Shown here: piece after piece, positions 34,727-42,743 of the stretch
Numbering within the stretch: the stretch's first letter is position 1
Layout: the number at the start of each line of letters is the position of its first letter
From: Actinomycetota bacterium
Lineage (GTDB): Bacteria; Actinomycetota; Thermoleophilia; Solirubrobacterales; 70-9
Assembly (NCBI GenBank): GCA_018268675.1
Contig: JAFDWB010000089.1
Span: forward strand, 124,001 to 188,000
Length of the DNA stretch: 64,000 nucleotides
Direction of reading: 5' to 3'
Notes under the pieces: model-generated
What the model was told of the DNA's origin: nothing
Database searches by the model: none
What the model saw: the letters and a program-made list of their open reading frames with translations, nothing else
Made by a program: the position numbers and the translations under genes

Positions 34727-35526
34727 CCGACCGCCCCCGGTTGGGTCTCCCGCAGGGCCGCTTCGAGCGGCTCCATCAGGCGCGCCTTCAGCGCCTGGAA
34801 GCCCTCGGTCATCGTGATGTCCTGGCGGCGTGGGCGGGGCAGGTCGATGTCGAGGCAGAGGACGACGCGGCCGGGCCGGCCCGACATCACGTAGACGCGG
34901 TCGGAGAGGAAGACCGCCTCCTCGACGTCGTGGGTGACGAAGACGATCGTCTTCGAGTCGGCCTGCCAGAGGTCGAGCAGCCAGGCCTGCATCTGGCGGC
35001 GGGTGAGCGCGTCGAGGGCGCCGAACGGCTCGTCGAGCAGCATCACCTCGCGGCCGGCGAGGAAGGTGCGCAGCAGCGCGGCGCGCTGGCGCATCCCGCC
35101 GGAGAGTTTCGCCGGCCAGTGCTGCTCGAACCCGGCGAGGCCGAAGCGGGGGAACTCGGCCCGCGCCCGCTCGCGCGCCTCGCGCCGGCCGACCCCGTTC
35201 AGCTCGAGGCCGACGCAGGTGTTGTCGAGCACCGTCCGCCACGGCATCAGCAGGTCGCGCTGCAGCATGTAGCCGATCTCGCCGAGCAGCTGGTCGGGCG
35301 GGCTGCCGTCGAGCAGCACCCGGCCCCCGCTCGGCCGGATCAGGCCGGCGAGGATGTTGAACAGGGTCGACTTGCCGCAGCCCGAGGGGCCGACGATCGA
35401 GATGAACTCGCCCGCGCCGACGTCGAGGTCGACCTCGTGCAGCGCCGCGACCCGGCCGCCGTTGCCGCCGTAGACCTTCGAGATGCGCTCCGCCTGGAGC
35501 TTCTCGGAGCGCATCTCGGCCGCCAC
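34723..35526 (-). CDS. ABC importer ATPase (SsuB/TauB type)
   Basis: This 267-residue ATPase has Walker A GPSGCGKST, Q-loop MLQRDLLMPW, signature LSGGMRQR, Walker B VMLLDEPFGALD and the H-loop THD. The GTG at 35524-35526 is used here. A downstream in-frame ATG (MRSEKLQ) is possible and would remove four residues. It follows the binding-protein stop by four bases. Confidence 0.93.
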   Translation of the reverse strand: MAAEMRSEKLQAERISKVYGGNGGRVAALHEVDLDVGAGEFISIVGPSGCGKSTLFNILAGLIRPSGGRVLLDGSPPDQLLGEIGYMLQRDLLMPWRTVLDNTCVGLELNGVGRREARERARAEFPRFGLAGFEQHWPAKLSGGMRQRAALLRTFLAGREVMLLDEPFGALDALTRRQMQAWLLDLWQADSKTIVFVTHDVEEAVFLSDRVYVMSGRPGRVVLCLDIDLPRPRRQDITMTEGFQALKARLMEPLEAALRETQPGAVG

Positions 35527-35530
35527 CGGC

Positions 35531-36571
35531 TCAGCCCGCGCCTTCGACGAACTTGTTCGTCGCGTATTCGCTCGGCTTGAACGGTTTCTTGGACAGTTCG
35601 TTCTTGATCATGTATTCGGAGAGTTCTTCGATCACTTTCGGTTCGAAGGTCCCGTACTGCGACGCCTTGCCCTTGAACAGCGGCATGTAGGCGGTGAGGC
35701 TCGCTTTCGCCAGCCCTTCGTCGATGCCCTTGTTCTGCTTGACCAACGCTTCGATCCCCAGTTGCGGGTTCTTGAAGACGTCTTCGTAGCCTTTGATCGT
35801 CGCCGAGACGAACGCCTGCATCAAGGCCGGCTCTTCCTTCACCCGCTGCGGGGTCGAGAAGACGACCAGGCCGGGGTAGCTCGGCGCGCCCCATTCGTCG
35901 GCCGCGAACGCCTTGATCGGGAAACCGTCGTGTTCCATCTGCACGCCGTCGGCGGGGATGAAGCCGATGAACCCGGAGACCTTGCCGTTCTCGGTGTTCT
36001 GCACGCCGTTGAAGCCGATCGTCACCACGTGGACGTTCTTCGGGTTGCCGCCCGCGGTCGAGATCACCGTGTTCAGGATCGCGGTGTCCGAGGGGACGCC
36101 GGTGATCCCGACCGTCTTGCCTTCGAACTGCTTCGGGTTGGTGATGCCTTCCTTCTTCAGCGCGATCAGGCCGCCGGGCGGGCGCTCCAGCAGCGCCATG
36201 ATGCCCTCGACCGAGCGCCCTTCGACCAGCTGGGTGGCGACGTCGATCCCGTCGGCGATGCCGAACTGCGCCTTGCCCGCGTCGATCAGTTTCAGCGTGT
36301 CGGCGGTGGAGGTCGGCTGGATGATGTTCAGCTTGATGTTTTCTTCTTCGTAGTAGCCAGCTTCGACCGCCCGGTAGATGCCCGCGTGGACGGCGTTGGG
36401 GATGAAGTCGAGGACCAGGGTGGCTTCGGTCATTTCGCTCAGCTTGCCGCTGCTGCTCGTCGCCACCGTCGACGAGGCGCCGCCGCCGCAGGCGGCCACG
36501 GCCAAGGCGACGGTCAGGGCCAGGACGGACGCGGTCACTGCCCGGTAGTGCTTCTTCACTGCTCGACTCAT
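35531..36571 (-). CDS. NMT1/THI5-like ABC importer binding lipoprotein
   Basis: This 346-residue lipoprotein has lipobox AVAAC (C28) and a short Gly/Ser linker. The NMT1/THI5-like binding domain shows LDFIPNAVHAGIYRAVEAGYY, KTVGITGVPSDTAILNTV and PGLVVFSTPQRVKEEP. This family carries pyrimidine precursors, sulfonates and similar small heterocycles, matching the hydantoinase-type enzymes of the operon. The ATG overlaps the aldolase-family stop. GAA is preferred for Glu, unlike the flanking genes. Confidence 0.92.
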   Translation of the reverse strand: MSRAVKKHYRAVTASVLALTVALAVAACGGGASSTVATSSSGKLSEMTEATLVLDFIPNAVHAGIYRAVEAGYYEEENIKLNIIQPTSTADTLKLIDAGKAQFGIADGIDVATQLVEGRSVEGIMALLERPPGGLIALKKEGITNPKQFEGKTVGITGVPSDTAILNTVISTAGGNPKNVHVVTIGFNGVQNTENGKVSGFIGFIPADGVQMEHDGFPIKAFAADEWGAPSYPGLVVFSTPQRVKEEPALMQAFVSATIKGYEDVFKNPQLGIEALVKQNKGIDEGLAKASLTAYMPLFKGKASQYGTFEPKVIEELSEYMIKNELSKKPFKPSEYATNKFVEGAG

Positions 36572-37281
36572 GTTGCGGGCTCCTCTTGGTTGCCTTGCCA
36601 TTTACCGGTCCGGCGGGCGTCGTCGCCGAACCTCCACACGAGCCAGCGCGAGGCCCTCTCCTCCTCGGCTGCCGTCCAGCGGAGCCGGTCGCGCAGCTCC
36701 TCCCCGGACATCTCCCGTCCCTTCCCGCCGGCCTCCTCCGCGACCCGGCAACGCTCCTCGAGGAAGTAGGCCCGCACCGCCGCCTGGGCGAGGTCGGCGC
36801 CGACCGCGAGGCAGCCGTTGGCGCGCAGGAGAAGGCAGGCGGCGTCGCCGAGCGCGACCGCCACCTCCTCCCCGGCCGCGGCATCGACCACCAGGTCGGT
36901 GCGCGGGCAGAGGCGGACCTCGCCCGCGATCGCGCCGAGCCCGTGGACCAGCGGCGGCACCTCCCCCCGCGCCCCGGCCGCGACGGCGGCGGGCGAGTGG
37001 GTGCGGCAGATCGCGCCGACATCCGGGCGGGTGGCGTAGATGGCGGCGTGCAGCGGCGCCTCGAGCGGCACGTCGCTCGCCCCGGCGGCGGGCTCGCCGG
37101 ACTCGTCGAGCACGTGGACGTCGGCGGCGGTGGCGGCGCCGAGCGGCGTCGTCGCGGTCAGCAGGAAGCCGTCGGCGACCCGCGCCGAGACGTGGCCGAA
37201 GGCCTCGACCAGCCCCGCCCGCGCGAGCAGGCGCGCGCTCGCCGCCACCGCCTCGGTCCGGGTCGGGGCGGCGACCGGCAT
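36568..37281 (-). CDS. Class II aldolase/adducin-family protein
   Basis: This 237-residue protein has the class II aldolase fold: FGHVSARVADGFLLTATT, PLHAAIYATRPDVGAICRTHSPAAV with a metal-binding His, and LLLRANGCLAVGADL. Relatives are fuculose-phosphate aldolases and decarboxylases that cleave or decarboxylate keto or hydroxy acids. Its Glu/His metal set seems only partly kept, so the activity is uncertain. It overlaps the DUF1989 gene and the binding-protein start. Confidence 0.82.
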   Translation of the reverse strand: MPVAAPTRTEAVAASARLLARAGLVEAFGHVSARVADGFLLTATTPLGAATAADVHVLDESGEPAAGASDVPLEAPLHAAIYATRPDVGAICRTHSPAAVAAGARGEVPPLVHGLGAIAGEVRLCPRTDLVVDAAAGEEVAVALGDAACLLLRANGCLAVGADLAQAAVRAYFLEERCRVAEEAGGKGREMSGEELRDRLRWTAAEEERASRWLVWRFGDDARRTGKWQGNQEEPAT

Positions 37282-37886
37282 CAGCTCTCCCCGTAGACGC
37301 GCAGGGCCATCGGCGTCGGGTCGAAGGCGTTGCAGGGGCTGAGGTCCTGGGGACAGGCCGAGAGGGCGACGACCAGGTCGGCCAGCGCCTCCATCTCGAT
37401 CGTCGCCCCCGCCCCGTGCTCAGGCTCGTGGGTGACGATCCGCCCGTCCTCGTGGCGATTGTTCATGAACACGTTCCAGCACTGCTCCCCCTCCAGCGGC
37501 AGATCGCGCCCGTCGGCGGCCAGCGCCCGCTGCAAGGAGGCGAGGCACGAGGGGTGGTCGGCCAGCCCGTAGTCGCGCGAATAGCGCTCCGGGTCGCAGC
37601 AGGGGACGATCAGGTCGTGGCGGCCGACGTCGTCGCGGACGATCCGCAGCAGCGGCGTGCGGTGGTTGGAGAAGATCTCGTCGCCCACCTCCGGCACCAG
37701 CTTGGTCAGGCAGGAGAGCGTGTGGCCGGGCGAGAGGTACTCGCGCGGGTCCCGCAGCCAGGCGGCGAGGTCGCCGACCTGCCGGCCCTCGAGGTCGACG
37801 ACGGCGAGCACCTGGCCCGCCTCGACCTCGATCGTGCGCGCCTCGCGGGCGGGGACGACGACCTCGCGCAGGAGCTCACGTCTCAC
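37281..37886 (-). CDS. DUF1989 (urea carboxylase-associated) family protein
   Basis: This 201-residue protein has the family features VDLEGRQVGDLAAWL, a Cys-rich metal-binding segment (VPCCDPERY) and ECWNVFMNN-like EQCWNVFMNNRHEDG. A late CPQDLSPCNAFDPTP motif is also present. Members are linked to urea/allophanate and guanidine-type nitrogen metabolism, and some act in amide chemistry. The GTG at 37884-37886 overlaps the upstream amidohydrolase stop (GTGA). The exact reaction is unknown. Confidence 0.85.
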   Translation of the reverse strand: MRRELLREVVVPAREARTIEVEAGQVLAVVDLEGRQVGDLAAWLRDPREYLSPGHTLSCLTKLVPEVGDEIFSNHRTPLLRIVRDDVGRHDLIVPCCDPERYSRDYGLADHPSCLASLQRALAADGRDLPLEGEQCWNVFMNNRHEDGRIVTHEPEHGAGATIEMEALADLVVALSACPQDLSPCNAFDPTPMALRVYGES

Positions 37887-39031
37887 GCCAGCACCCCTTC
37901 GACCGCGGCGCGCAGCGGCGCCGGCGTGTTGCGGGAGCGCAGCACCAGCGGCTCGCCGTCGACCAGGACCGCGGTGATCGAGGGCAGGTCGCCGAGCTCG
38001 AGCGCCGCGAGCGGGTCGGTGGCGGCGCTGCCGAGCGGGGTCTGGAGGAGGACGACGTCGGCGGGCCGGCCCCACTCGAGCACCCCCTCCGGACGGCCGA
38101 GCACGCGGGCGTTGTTGCCGGTCGCCATCGCGATCCCCTCGGCGGCCGGGAGCCCGCCGAGCGAGCAGAGCTCGGCGATCGTGCGCAGCATGCCGAGCGG
38201 CATCACGCCGGTCCCGGTCGGGGTGTCGGTGGCGAGCACGAGGCGGTCGAGCGCGCCGCGCTCCCGCGCCAGGTCGAGGATCCGCAGCGCCGAGCGCAGG
38301 TTGCCCGCCTGGACGATCTGGATCGCGCCGGGAGCGTCGAAGAGGCGGTCGAGGTCGGCGTCGGGGAGCGCCGTCGGGCCGCCGTTGGCGTGGCCGACGA
38401 TGTCGCAGCCGAGCGCCAGCACGTCTTCGATCGTGACCGGGCTGGAGTCCGGGATCGAGGCGCCGCCGGTGTGGTTCATCACCACGAACCCGTGCGCCTG
38501 GGCGGCCCGCACCAGCGGCGCCGCGTCGGCCTGCGGGGCGAAGTCGCCGAAGCCGACCTTGGCCAGCCAGACCCCGGCGGCGGCGAGCTGCTCGAAGTCC
38601 TCCGGCTCGAGCACCGGCTCGATGATCACCGAGCCGCCGAGCACCTTGACCCCGCCGGGCCGGTACTCGGCGTAGGCCCGCTGGGCGGCGAGCGCGAGCG
38701 CCTTCACCCCCTCGCGGTCGTGCGGGCGGCCGGGCAGGTGGACCTCGGAGGCCGACATCATCATCGTCACCCCGCCGTGGAGGCTCGACTCGATCCAGCC
38801 GATCGTCGACTGGCGCGGCGTCCAGTCGCCGAAGACGACGTGGGCGTGGGAGTCGATCAAGCCCGGCACGGCGACCGCGCCCGCGGCGTCGATCTCCCGC
38901 TCGGCCGGCCCCGGCTCGAAGCCGGCGACGAGCCCGTCCTCGACCAGCAGCGAGTCGACCTCGCGCGGCGCCTCACCGGCGCGGCCGCTGACCAGCCCGC
39001 CGAGGTTGCGGATCAGGAGGCGACCAGACAT
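37883..39031 (-). CDS. Enamidase-like amidohydrolase
   Basis: This 382-residue metal-dependent hydrolase has H62/H64 in GLIDSHAHVVF, later His in VVMNHTGGASIP and CDIVGHANGGP, and Asp in LATDTPTGTGVMP. The SSLHGGVTMMMSASEVHLPG segment resembles enamidase of anaerobic nicotinate breakdown, which opens a six-membered lactam ring. This supports a nitrogen-ring substrate for the operon. The assignment to enamidase itself is tentative. Confidence 0.75.
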   Translation of the reverse strand: MSGRLLIRNLGGLVSGRAGEAPREVDSLLVEDGLVAGFEPGPAEREIDAAGAVAVPGLIDSHAHVVFGDWTPRQSTIGWIESSLHGGVTMMMSASEVHLPGRPHDREGVKALALAAQRAYAEYRPGGVKVLGGSVIIEPVLEPEDFEQLAAAGVWLAKVGFGDFAPQADAAPLVRAAQAHGFVVMNHTGGASIPDSSPVTIEDVLALGCDIVGHANGGPTALPDADLDRLFDAPGAIQIVQAGNLRSALRILDLARERGALDRLVLATDTPTGTGVMPLGMLRTIAELCSLGGLPAAEGIAMATGNNARVLGRPEGVLEWGRPADVVLLQTPLGSAATDPLAALELGDLPSITAVLVDGEPLVLRSRNTPAPLRAAVEGVLA

Positions 39032-39034
39032 CGC

Positions 39035-39628
39035 TCAGGTCCGACCGCCCTCTTCTTCGGCCCACTTCGCCTCCGCTTCCTCCCGGGTCATGCCGCCGAG
39101 CCGCGCGTTCATGCGGCCGCGCGAGGCGACGGCGCCGATCAGGACGATCTCGTCCGGGGCCGGCGCGTCGGGGACGAAGACGGTGATCGTGTCGTAGTGG
39201 GAGCGGACCCAGATCTCGTCCTTGAAGCAGAGCGGCACGTCGACCTGGGCGCCGGGGGCGCAGCGCTTGGTGGTCGAGGGCAGCCAGGCGCGCCCGCCGC
39301 CGAACGCGGCGCGGAAGGGGTTGCCGAAGGTCGTCGTCTTGACCGCGTTGCCGTGCTCCTGCTCGCCCGCCGTGCCGACCAGCACCGCCTTGCCGTGGCT
39401 CTCGACCGGGGCGCCGAGGACGGCCAGGCAGTTCGCCCCGATCAGCGTGCCGAGCTCGGCGCTCGGCTCGACCAGCTCGCTCAGGTCCTCGCTGAAGGGG
39501 CGGCCCGCGTAGGGGTTGCGGAAGACGACCCCGGTGGCGGCCCGCCGCAGCGGCTTGCCGTCCCCGCGGCCACCTTCGAGGCGAACCTCGTCGACCCAGG
39601 TGAGGACGCGGCGGACCTCGAGGCTCAC
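39035..39628 (-). CDS. DUF1185 ('amino acid synthesis') family protein
   Basis: This 197-residue protein of unknown function shows LRRAATGVVFRNPYAGRPF, ELGTLIGANCLAVLGAPVES and KAVLVGTAGEQEHGNAV. These are family features found beside ring-opening amidohydrolases and pyrimidine-type catabolic genes. The GTG at 39626-39628 overlaps the isochorismatase stop by four bases. It probably has a metabolic role in the same pathway, but no reaction can be assigned. Confidence 0.8.
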   Translation of the reverse strand: MSLEVRRVLTWVDEVRLEGGRGDGKPLRRAATGVVFRNPYAGRPFSEDLSELVEPSAELGTLIGANCLAVLGAPVESHGKAVLVGTAGEQEHGNAVKTTTFGNPFRAAFGGGRAWLPSTTKRCAPGAQVDVPLCFKDEIWVRSHYDTITVFVPDAPAPDEIVLIGAVASRGRMNARLGGMTREEAEAKWAEEEGGRT

Positions 39629-40362
39629 GCGGTTCCCCCGGCGGTCGGGGTCAGCTCGCCGCAGGGCCGCTGCGGCAGCGAGCGCAGGTAATCGATCACC
39701 GCGTCGGTGGTCTTCACGTCGCCGTACTTCATCTGGATGTCGAAGAGGTTGACCTTGTGGGTGAGCTCGCCACGATCCCAGACGCACTCCTCGGGGACGA
39801 TCGAGTGGAAGTTGTACTGGGCGGCGTCGACCGCGCTGGCGCGGACGCAGCCGCTGGTCGTGGTGCCGGTGGTGATCACGGTGTCGACGCCGAGGTAGAT
39901 CAGATAGTCGAGCAGGTGGGTGCCGTGGAAGGCGCTCGGCTTGTCCTTGACGAAATAGACATCAGGGTCCTGCGGCGCCACCTCGGCGACGATCTCGTTG
40001 CCGAGCGAGCCCTTCACGTCGCTCGCCTCGCCCGCCCGGTGGCTCTTCCAGTTCCAGGCCCCCTGGTCGAAGCCGTCGGGGCGCCGGTCCATGCCGGTGT
40101 AGAAGATCGGCACCTCGCGCTCGCGGGCGACCGCGATCAGCCGCGCCAGTTCCTCCACCCCTTTCCAGCCGCGCTCGCCGCAGCTGTAGCGCCAGCGCTT
40201 CACCGACTCGAGGATCGGCTCGGGCACGTCGCCGACGAAGTTGTAGATCACGTCGACCACGAGCAGCGCCGGGCGGGCGCCGAAGCCCGCGTCCTTACCC
40301 CAGCCGGCCGCCTCGAAGACGGCCCGGTCGGTGTCCGGGAGGACGTCGTCCCAGACCGCCAT
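39625..40362 (-). CDS. Isochorismatase-family amidohydrolase
   Basis: This 245-residue cysteine hydrolase has the Asp in LLVVDVIYNFVGD, Lys in YFVKDKPSAFHGT and nucleophile Cys in TGTTTSGCVRASAVDA. It resembles N-carbamoylsarcosine amidase and ureidoacrylate/maleamate amidases. Directly downstream of a hydantoinase (TGATG junction), hydrolysis of an N-carbamoyl or amide product of ring opening is the likely step. Confidence 0.9.
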   Translation of the reverse strand: MAVWDDVLPDTDRAVFEAAGWGKDAGFGARPALLVVDVIYNFVGDVPEPILESVKRWRYSCGERGWKGVEELARLIAVAREREVPIFYTGMDRRPDGFDQGAWNWKSHRAGEASDVKGSLGNEIVAEVAPQDPDVYFVKDKPSAFHGTHLLDYLIYLGVDTVITTGTTTSGCVRASAVDAAQYNFHSIVPEECVWDRGELTHKVNLFDIQMKYGDVKTTDAVIDYLRSLPQRPCGELTPTAGGTA

Positions 40363-41867
40363 CAGACCGCCCCCGCGCTCTCCAGCGGGACCAGGTCGCG
40401 GCCCGGCACGCGCCGCAGGTACTGCCCGTCGGCGTCGCCGATGTACTCGGGCTTCGGCGCGCCCTCCTCCCAGCGCGCGACCTGCTTGCCGCGGAGGAAG
40501 GTGGCGACGCTCCAGCCGTGGATCGTGTGGCCGTCGAGGACGGTCCAACCGGAGCGGGTGAGGACCTGCTCGTTGGCGACCTTGACCGTGCGGTCGAGAT
40601 CGACCAGGACGACGTCGGCGTCGGCGCCGACGTCGAGCGTCCCCTTCGACGGGTAGAGGCCGAAGATGCGGGCCGGGTTGGCGCAGGCGACCTCGACCAG
40701 CCGTTCGAGCGACAGGCTGCCCGCGTGGACGCCCTCGAGCAGCACCGGCAGCAGCATCTCGACCCGCGAGGTGAAGCCCGTTTTCAGCTCCCAGATGTTC
40801 TCGTCGTAGGAGGACTCGTAGTCGGAGGGGGCCCAGAGGACGACGTGGTCGGAGCCGACGCTGTTGATCACGTCCTCGCGTAGCGCCGCCCAGATGTTGG
40901 GGTTGTTCTCGCGCGAGCGCAGCGGCACGTTGATCCGCCAGGCGTTGTGCTCGCCCTTGCCGAAGTGGAGCCAGTGCGGTCCGGTCTGGGCGTGGCAGGT
41001 GACGCCGCGGCGGCGCAGGTCGAGGATCTCGCGGTAGCTCTCCGGGGTGGTCGCATGCTGGATGTAGATCGGGCAGTCGAGCTCGGCCGCCATGTCGCCG
41101 TAGGTGCGGATGTGAGTCGCCTCGAGGAAGTGCGGCGAGCGGTCCGACCAGGCGGCCCAGTCGGTGCGGCCGGCGGCCCGCAGGCGGGCGTCGAAGATCC
41201 GCGCGACCTCCCAGTTCTCGCAGTGCATGCAGACGACGCCGGGGGCGCCGAGGGCGGCGACCGCCTCCATCGTCAGCCAGCAGGTGCCGTCGTCGAAGCC
41301 GTGGCCGAGGCCCGCCCGCCGGCCCGGCCAGTGCGGCTCGGCCTCGGGGCTCATCGACTGGAGGTAGAGCTTGTAGGAGGTGACGCCGTGTTCGGCGGCG
41401 TACTCGGGGATCTCGTTCGCCTGCTGGTCGGTCTCCAGCATGTAGGTGAGGAAGATGTCGAGCGCCGCATCGCTCTCGACCAGGTCGGTGAAGTAGCCGA
41501 TCACGTCGTGGAAGCTGCAGACGTCGTCGGGCTGGACGAAGTCGACGAAGTCGGGGTGGCCCATCCGCGTCGAGGGCGCGTGGATGCCCCAGGTGGTGAC
41601 CCCGGCGGTGACCGCGGCGCGGCTCTCGGTCGCGAGGTCGTCCTTCAGCGGCGAGTAGCAGCCGGGGTGGGCCTCGCTGTCGACCAGGCCGGGGATCACG
41701 TGCAGGCCGGTCGCGTCGTACGTCTGGCGCGCCTCGGGCAGCAGGTGGTCCTCGCAGACGGCGACGATCCGACCGCCGTCGATCGCCAGGCCCGCCCGCC
41801 GCAGGCCGCTGGGGGCGACCAGCGTGCCGCCGGTGATCGTCAGGTCGACTGTCGCGTTATCGCTCAT
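40362..41867 (-). CDS. Dihydropyrimidinase/hydantoinase-like cyclic amidohydrolase
   Basis: This 501-residue cytoplasmic ring-opening hydrolase has the carboxylated Lys K166 (SYKLYLQ), H215 (VCMHCEN), H271 (YIQHATT) and Asp D340 (VGSDHVVLW). The first metal site normally reads DxHxH; here it is D63-S-E65-A-H67, with Glu replacing the first His. The codon is an unambiguous GAG. It is the first gene after the promoter at 41928-41956 and upstream of an amidase, a usual order for hydantoin or pyrimidine breakdown. Confidence 0.88.
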   Translation of the reverse strand: MSDNATVDLTITGGTLVAPSGLRRAGLAIDGGRIVAVCEDHLLPEARQTYDATGLHVIPGLVDSEAHPGCYSPLKDDLATESRAAVTAGVTTWGIHAPSTRMGHPDFVDFVQPDDVCSFHDVIGYFTDLVESDAALDIFLTYMLETDQQANEIPEYAAEHGVTSYKLYLQSMSPEAEPHWPGRRAGLGHGFDDGTCWLTMEAVAALGAPGVVCMHCENWEVARIFDARLRAAGRTDWAAWSDRSPHFLEATHIRTYGDMAAELDCPIYIQHATTPESYREILDLRRRGVTCHAQTGPHWLHFGKGEHNAWRINVPLRSRENNPNIWAALREDVINSVGSDHVVLWAPSDYESSYDENIWELKTGFTSRVEMLLPVLLEGVHAGSLSLERLVEVACANPARIFGLYPSKGTLDVGADADVVLVDLDRTVKVANEQVLTRSGWTVLDGHTIHGWSVATFLRGKQVARWEEGAPKPEYIGDADGQYLRRVPGRDLVPLESAGAV

Positions 41868-41885
41868 CCGCTGCCCTCCAGGCTG

Positions 41886-41901
41886 GTTCAGAATTTTGAA
41901 C
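41886..41901. promoter_or_regulatory. Palindromic operator upstream of the hydantoinase operon
   Basis: GTTCAGAATTTTGAAC is a 16-bp near-perfect palindrome between the hydantoinase start and the IclR gene. It lies downstream of the likely -10 box, where a repressor would block transcription. The adjacent IclR-type protein is the natural ligand. Confidence 0.7.
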
Positions 41902-41927
41902 TCGGTCCCACATTCGGAACCCGCGCC

Positions 41928-41956
41928 AGCCTAGCCCAGACCAGGCCGGCGTGCAA
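41928..41956 (-). promoter_or_regulatory. Likely sigma-70-type promoter of the hydantoinase operon
   Basis: On the minus strand TTGCAC (41951-41956) and TAGGCT (41928-41933) are 17 bases apart, in the short gap after the IclR gene. The operon would thus have its own start, separate from the dehydrogenase/IclR unit. Confidence 0.55.
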
Positions 41957-41975
41957 GCGATTTCTTTTCCGCAGG

Positions 41976-42743
41976 TCAGCCCCCGAGGCCGGCGGCGGTG
42001 CGGATGCGGCCGGCGGTGCCGACCAGGAGGGCGCCCGTCGCCTCGATCACCGGGTCGTCGAAGCGCTCGGCGAACCCGAGGGCTAGGAGGAAGAGGGCGG
42101 GCGTGCCGGCGCGGTCGGCGACCGTGGCGGCGACGACGTTGTTCTCGTTCAGCTCGCCGCGCGCCGCCGCCCAGCCGCGCTCGCGGACCTGGCCGACCTC
42201 CGCGAGGATCTGCTCGGGGTCGGTCAGGGTCCGCTCGGTGTAGGCGGGGACTTTGCGTTTGTGGAGGATGTTGCGGACCTCGGCGTCGTCGAGGGCGGCC
42301 AGCAGGCACTTGCCGATCGCGCCCTCGTAGAGCCCGTAGGTGGCGCCGAGGCGCACCCCGACGTGGACGTCGTCGCGGGGGTAGAAGCGGTCGATGATCA
42401 CCACCTCATACGGGCTGACCGGTTGGCCGATCGCGAAGGAGAGGTCCTTTTCCGCGGCCAGGCGGCTGAGCTCCTCGGTGGCGATGTCGAGCAGCCGGGT
42501 CTGGCCCGAGGCGGCGGCGCCGAGGGTGATCAGGGTCGGCCCGAGGCGGTAGGCGAGGGTGCGCGAGTCGCGCGCCACCAGGCCCTCGTCGGCGAGCGTG
42601 CCGAGGAGGTTGTGCATCGAGCTCTTCGAGGCGCCGGTGGCGCGGCAGAGCTCGGCCGCGGTCTGGCCGGCGTCGTCCCCCTGGGCGAGCTCGTGGAGCA
42701 CCCGGACGGCGTTGACGACGGCCGGCACCCGGTAGTCGGTCAC
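41976..42743 (-). CDS. IclR-family transcriptional regulator
   Basis: This 255-residue regulator has an N-terminal winged helix-turn-helix (QTAAELCRATGASKSSMHNL). The C-terminal effector domain shows GATYGLYEGAIGKCLLAAL and ERGWAAARGELNENNVVAATV. It overlaps the aldehyde dehydrogenase stop (GTGA) and lies just upstream of the hydantoinase operon and its palindrome. It probably controls the whole 29.9-44.2 kb set in response to the imported compound. Confidence 0.92.
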   Translation of the reverse strand: MTDYRVPAVVNAVRVLHELAQGDDAGQTAAELCRATGASKSSMHNLLGTLADEGLVARDSRTLAYRLGPTLITLGAAASGQTRLLDIATEELSRLAAEKDLSFAIGQPVSPYEVVIIDRFYPRDDVHVGVRLGATYGLYEGAIGKCLLAALDDAEVRNILHKRKVPAYTERTLTDPEQILAEVGQVRERGWAAARGELNENNVVAATVADRAGTPALFLLALGFAERFDDPVIEATGALLVGTAGRIRTAAGLGG

